Shown: piece by piece, positions 61,175 through 64,000 of the stretch | How positions within the stretch are numbered: the stretch's first letter is position 1 | How the letters are laid out: every line of letters begins with the position of its first letter | DNA from: Parietaria judaica | Taxonomy: Eukaryota > Streptophyta > Magnoliopsida > Rosales > Urticaceae | DNA: 64,000 nt | Direction of reading: 5' to 3' | NCBI GenBank assembly: GCA_954871525.1 | Contig: OX940868.1 | Location: forward strand, 15,352,556 to 15,416,555 | Notes under the pieces: generated by a model | What the model was told of the DNA's origin: nothing | What the model saw: the letters and a program-made list of their open reading frames with translations, nothing else | The model's database searches: none | Made by a program: the position numbers and the translations under genes

Positions 61175-61421
61175 CCATTCGTGGAGACCCAATTTTGGCG
61201 GCGCCCCAGACCTGTAACCTGGGTCTTGTCCAATCCTGGCCCTGCGGGAACAAGTAGCGAAGAAGCCTAGATCGCCGGTCCATAGACATCGGAAGATCTA
61301 TTTGACCCAAAGTGCCAGGGTACCTCGTCAAAAGCCCATTGAAAGTCAACAAAACGACATCGGGCCCGGTCCTACACCAACATTGAGGCCTCTACAGTGT
61401 TTGATATAAAATTCAGCATCA
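61175..61421 (+). mobile_element. Gypsy LTR remnant, 3' end portion
   Basis: Diverged homologue of about 59005-59247. Shared landmarks are CCTGGCCCT, the run AACAAACGACAT/AACAAGACGACAT followed by GGGCCCGGTCC, and the terminal AGCATCAACA (ends at 61421). The 5' part of this LTR is absent. Confidence 0.75.
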
Positions 61422-61720
61422 ACAGTACCTTTTACTATTCACCGGAGGATGCACTTTGTGAATCCGAATCAAAGGTCCCACTCTCTATTTGTGGTTCTTT
61501 ATAATAAAAAATTCCCGCAAAACTGGGAGTAATATTATAGTTATTTTACAATTGATTTTAACATAAATGAATAAAGAATAAATTATGTATTCATTTTTTC
61601 TTTTATTATATTAAGTCAATTTTCTCCTAGATGCTAACCGAAATTCGTTGTCGCAAAACAAAGTGTCTATATGCTCCCAAAACTATCGACACCCTCAAAA
61701 GGGGCCGGGAGTACGTGGGG
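61422..61720 (+). mobile_element. Polypurine tract plus LTR start remnant, head-on to an LTR end
   Basis: Immediately after the LTR terminus at 61421 comes CCTTTTACTATTCACCGGAGG, which matches the sequence just before the 3' LTR at 57605-57625. It is followed by a diverged LTR start: AAAACTGGGAGTAATATTA, ATTGATTTTAACATAA, and AAACAAAGTGTCTATATGCT (compare 57700-57870). Similarity fades at about 61720. All internal element sequence is missing. Confidence 0.7.
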
Positions 61721-62099
61721 TCAGCTCAAATAGTAGTCAGACCACAAAATGGAGAAGAAAAACTCCAACGCAGAAAAAAATGGAGAATTGGAAATCAGAG
61801 CAACATAAACCCTAGTCCAACTAAGAAAGAAAAAAACCCTAAAATTAGGCACAAAATTGGATCAAGCAACATAAACCGAAAGACCCTTATAAACAAAGTC
61901 AGATTAACTCAAACAACAATCTTAAAACAAGCAGATCTGTTTATATGGACGACCATAGAGAAACAAATAAGAAAGCAGAAATCAATATACAGCACATGTA
62001 ACAAAGTCATATTAAATCCAATTACAAATCTAATACAAGCAGATATGTTTAAACCATAGAGAAATAAATAATTAAAGTTAAGAAGTAACAAATACTAAC
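61721..62099. other. Low-copy DNA, possible intron, no gene recognised
   Basis: A-rich on the plus strand. It contains a diverged direct repeat of about 108-bp offset (CAAGCAGATCTGTTTATATGG at about 61929, and CAAGCAGATATGTTTAAACC at about 62037). Read on the minus strand it is T-rich and would be an intron of the candidate exon at 62100-62190. The plus-strand frame 61631-62059 has no recognisable domain. Confidence 0.35.
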
Positions 62100-62179
62100 C
62101 ATTAGTACTTCTCAAGTCTATTATCGCAGATGAGCTCATGATCTTCAACCTCCAATAGTCTACGACGACGTTTTTCATC
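62100..62179 (-). other. Candidate first exon of an unidentified gene
   Basis: On the minus strand, ATG at about 62177 opens a frame of about 26 codons (MKNVVVDYWRLKIM, then a Ser-rich stretch) that ends at AATG followed by GTTAGTATTTG, a usable 5' splice site. Upstream is a leader-like, less AT-rich sequence. No downstream exon could be identified, and the LTR remnants at 61175-61720 would lie in the intron. The product is unknown and the call is weak. Confidence 0.22.
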
Positions 62180-62889
62180 TGAGAAGATTCTCTATACGAA
62201 TCTGCCGCAGAGCTGAGTTATGCCCCAAGTAAATACACGACGCTTTCACTTGGGCTGGGCCTAATTTTTTATTCTTTCGTTTTGAGTAATTTCTGGGTAA
62301 AGTATTTAAAGTTTTAGCTTATTGCACTTAAAAACTTAAAGATAAAATTTAATGATAAAAATCACCGACTTCATTAATCAATATATAATAGCTATTGATT
62401 TATTCGTACTTTTCAGGATTATAGAACGTGATCGTCTGTAGGTTTATAATCAAATATTGCAACATTAAGGTTAACTTGTAAAAAACACATATAAATTGAA
62501 GGAAAAAAATTGTGTAAAAGTTGCATAAATATATATATATATACAATAAAAAAAAATATAAACTTCAAACTTATAATTTACTACAAGATGTAAAAGACTA
62601 TGCAAACTAAAGATAATATCTATTCTAATTTTACATGGTTCTCAAAGAACAAAAGTTTTTTAAACATTCAATGAATACCTGTAATTTGGCCCAGTCTCAG
62701 CACTAATATATCTATGGAAAAAAAAAAGATCTTGTTTCAATTACGAATGATATACTGATCCATCTCTAAAGTTGTCACATCGAAGGTTCAAATATCCGCA
62801 AATTGATGGGAAGTTCAATTTACGAGTATATTAAACTGCAACGGGTGTATTGATAGGTTTTTGTATAATTTTAAAAAAAAAAATTGGTA
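62180..62889. other. AT-rich intergenic DNA, nothing recognised
   Basis: No frame, repeat family or RNA gene stands out. It includes a short AT dinucleotide run at about 62527-62543. Confidence 0.5.
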
Positions 62890-62897
62890 CCGAGGAG
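62890..62897. repeat. Left 8-bp target site duplication of hAT element
   Basis: CCGAGGAG, identical to 63772-63779. Confidence 0.9.
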
Positions 62898-63214
62898 CAA
62901 GGTTTAAAATGCCGCTTGCCGATGTCGTTTCGCATTTTTCGTTTTACGGATATATCGCTTGCCGATGGGTATGTCGATGGGCAAATGGTAAAAAAAGGGC
63001 ATGCCGCATGCCGCATATACCGCATGGGCATACCGCATGCCGATTGGGTTTTCGATGGATATTTTGTAAAAAATATTTGAGTATTTAAGCAAGATATTTA
63101 TATAGGTTCAAAACTACATATTTAATAAATACGAGACATAATTGTATACAACAAAATACATTTGTAACTTAAATATGTAGGTGAAATGCATAATGTTAAG
63201 TCACTTTATTAGTT

Positions 63215-63475
63215 TAAGTGTATAATATTAAGTCAAATTATTATGTGAAGTGAATATGTATGTTAAGTGTGAAATATTAAGTGAATATGCATGTTAATTG
63301 TATATGTGTATGTTAACAAATTTAATATTAGTTGAAGTGTATAATATTAAATGAATGAATATATATATATGTATATATATATTAAGTGTATATGTATGTT
63401 AGGTGAAGTTCATATGTATATTTGTATAATATTATTTGAAGTGTATAATATTAAGTTAAATTATTAGGTGAAGTG
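63215..63475. repeat. Degenerate AT-rich internal repeats of the hAT element
   Basis: AAGTGTATAATATTAAGT with following AAATTATTA-GTGAAGTG occurs at 63215 and 63439, about 224 bp apart. Shorter variants of GTGTATAATATTAA and TATGTATGTTAAGTG lie between. The function is unknown. Confidence 0.6.
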
Positions 63476-63722
63476 TATGTTAAGTGTGAATGTGTGATAT
63501 TAGCTCTTGTGCAAGTATAATTATTTTTGCCAAAAATTTAATTGGTATTTTTGCCAAAATCTACTGAAAGTTTAACTTTTAGCGAAATTCCATCCATTTT
63601 TCGCACATTTTACACACAAAAGCGAAAAACGAAATTCCATCCACTTACCCATGCGGAAAATGCGAAAAATGGTAAAAATCCAGCGAAACGACAGGGTTTT
63701 CGTTTCGCATACCTCCGAAAAA

Positions 63723-63754
63723 CGAAAATCGGTCGAAATATCGACCGATTTTCG
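63723..63754. repeat. Perfect hairpin near the right end of the hAT element
   Basis: The 14-bp arm CGAAAATCGGTCGA is followed by four loop bases (AATA) and the exact reverse complement. It sits about 17 bp inside the right terminus. Confidence 0.9.
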
Positions 63755-63771
63755 CGAAATTTTACACCTTG

Positions 63772-63779
63772 CCGAGGAG
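63772..63779. repeat. Right 8-bp target site duplication of hAT element
   Basis: CCGAGGAG, identical to 62890-62897. Confidence 0.9.
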
Positions 63780-64000
63780 TATATGGCGAAACATTTGGCC
63801 CACAAATCATATGTTCTAGGAATTAAATATTCACAGATTTTAAGAAGAAAACAAAAAACAGATCTCTCCCCCAAAAAAAGATCATCAAAAGGGTGTTTGG
63901 AAAATTATGTAAGAAATGATGTAAAAAATTGAAGAAAGTATGAAATTTTCTTGACTAACCATTAGATTTGAGAGTTAAAAGCCATTTAGAAAAAATGGTA
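63780..64000. other. Flanking DNA, nothing recognised
   Basis: Continuation of the pre-insertion target sequence after the hAT element. It is A-rich and no gene is visible. Confidence 0.5.

Larger units (their letters stand above)
62898..63771. mobile_element. Non-autonomous hAT element, 874 bp
   Basis: Both ends match as inverted repeats: CAAGGTTTAAAATGCCG at the left, and the reverse complement of the right end reads CAAGGTGTAAAATTTCG (CAAGG, then TAAAAT in register). They are flanked by perfect 8-bp duplications CCGAGGAG. Terminal CARGG and an 8-bp duplication define the hAT superfamily. No transposase is encoded; short frames inside are incidental. Subterminal DNA has clustered GCATGCCGCAT/ATACCGCATG motifs (62998-63040), which in hAT elements can be transposase-binding sites. 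The centre is AT-rich degenerate repeat. A hairpin lies near the right end. It would depend on transposase from another copy. Confidence 0.9.

Noticed and set aside
61631..62059. 142-codon Lys-rich plus-strand frame
   Set aside because: Begins in an LTR remnant, runs through A-rich repeats and shows no domain.
62831..63092. Short frames at the left end of the hAT element
   Set aside because: They consist of the subterminal GCATGCCGCAT repeats; no transposase motif.
63542..63932. Overlapping frames at the right end of the hAT element
   Set aside because: Created by the hairpin and GCGAAA-rich subterminal DNA; open on both strands, with no domain.

Overview
The window is nuclear DNA of a flowering plant. 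The evidence is a very AT-rich tandem satellite with a monomer of about 174 bp, Ty1/copia and Ty3/gypsy (Tat-type) LTR retrotransposons, a hAT-type DNA transposon, and one small plant gene with four exons and GT-AG introns. The species cannot be named from the sequence. The satellite has the monomer length and layered organisation typical of plant centromeric or pericentromeric satellites. No marker here proves centromere identity.

Layout. (1) 1-23399: satellite array, roughly 135 monomers, in which two monomer types (A and B) often alternate. Larger units are re-amplified inside it: a 523-bp unit, a 1,863-bp unit of 11 monomers in two copies, and a 1,996-bp unit in three copies. (2) 23400-28254: a decayed Ty1/copia element that interrupts the array. 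Its gag-pol stays almost entirely in one frame but carries eight in-frame stops, a start-proximal frame change, a lost zinc-knuckle cysteine and a lost protease motif. Only the 3' LTR is recognisable. (3) 28255-51599: satellite again, at first with mixed A/B types and then almost only B types. It contains a 3.3-kb segmental duplication and a 9-10-monomer unit re-amplified at the array edge. (4) 51600-54343: non-satellite LTR-like DNA ending in TTTCCAACA, which abuts a Tat-type gypsy element. (5) 54344-59247: the 3' part of that gypsy element, with the pol C-terminus, four 113-bp GC-rich tandem repeats, an antisense extra ORF, a polypurine tract and the 3' LTR. (6) 59248-62889: mostly low-copy DNA. 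It holds an intact four-exon gene on the minus strand (59913-60572) for a 106-residue RRM RNA-binding protein with a basic, organelle-type presequence, plus LTR remnants at 61175-61720. (7) 62898-63771: a complete 874-bp non-autonomous hAT element with perfect 8-bp target duplications.

The window therefore runs from a homogenised satellite across its edge, through nested retrotransposons, into DNA with a host gene. No operon-like cooperation between genes is present. The only apparently intact host gene is the RRM gene. The most informative structures are the palindrome in each satellite monomer, where much of the length variation falls, the layered recent amplifications, and the antisense ORF with a possible LTR-edge promoter.
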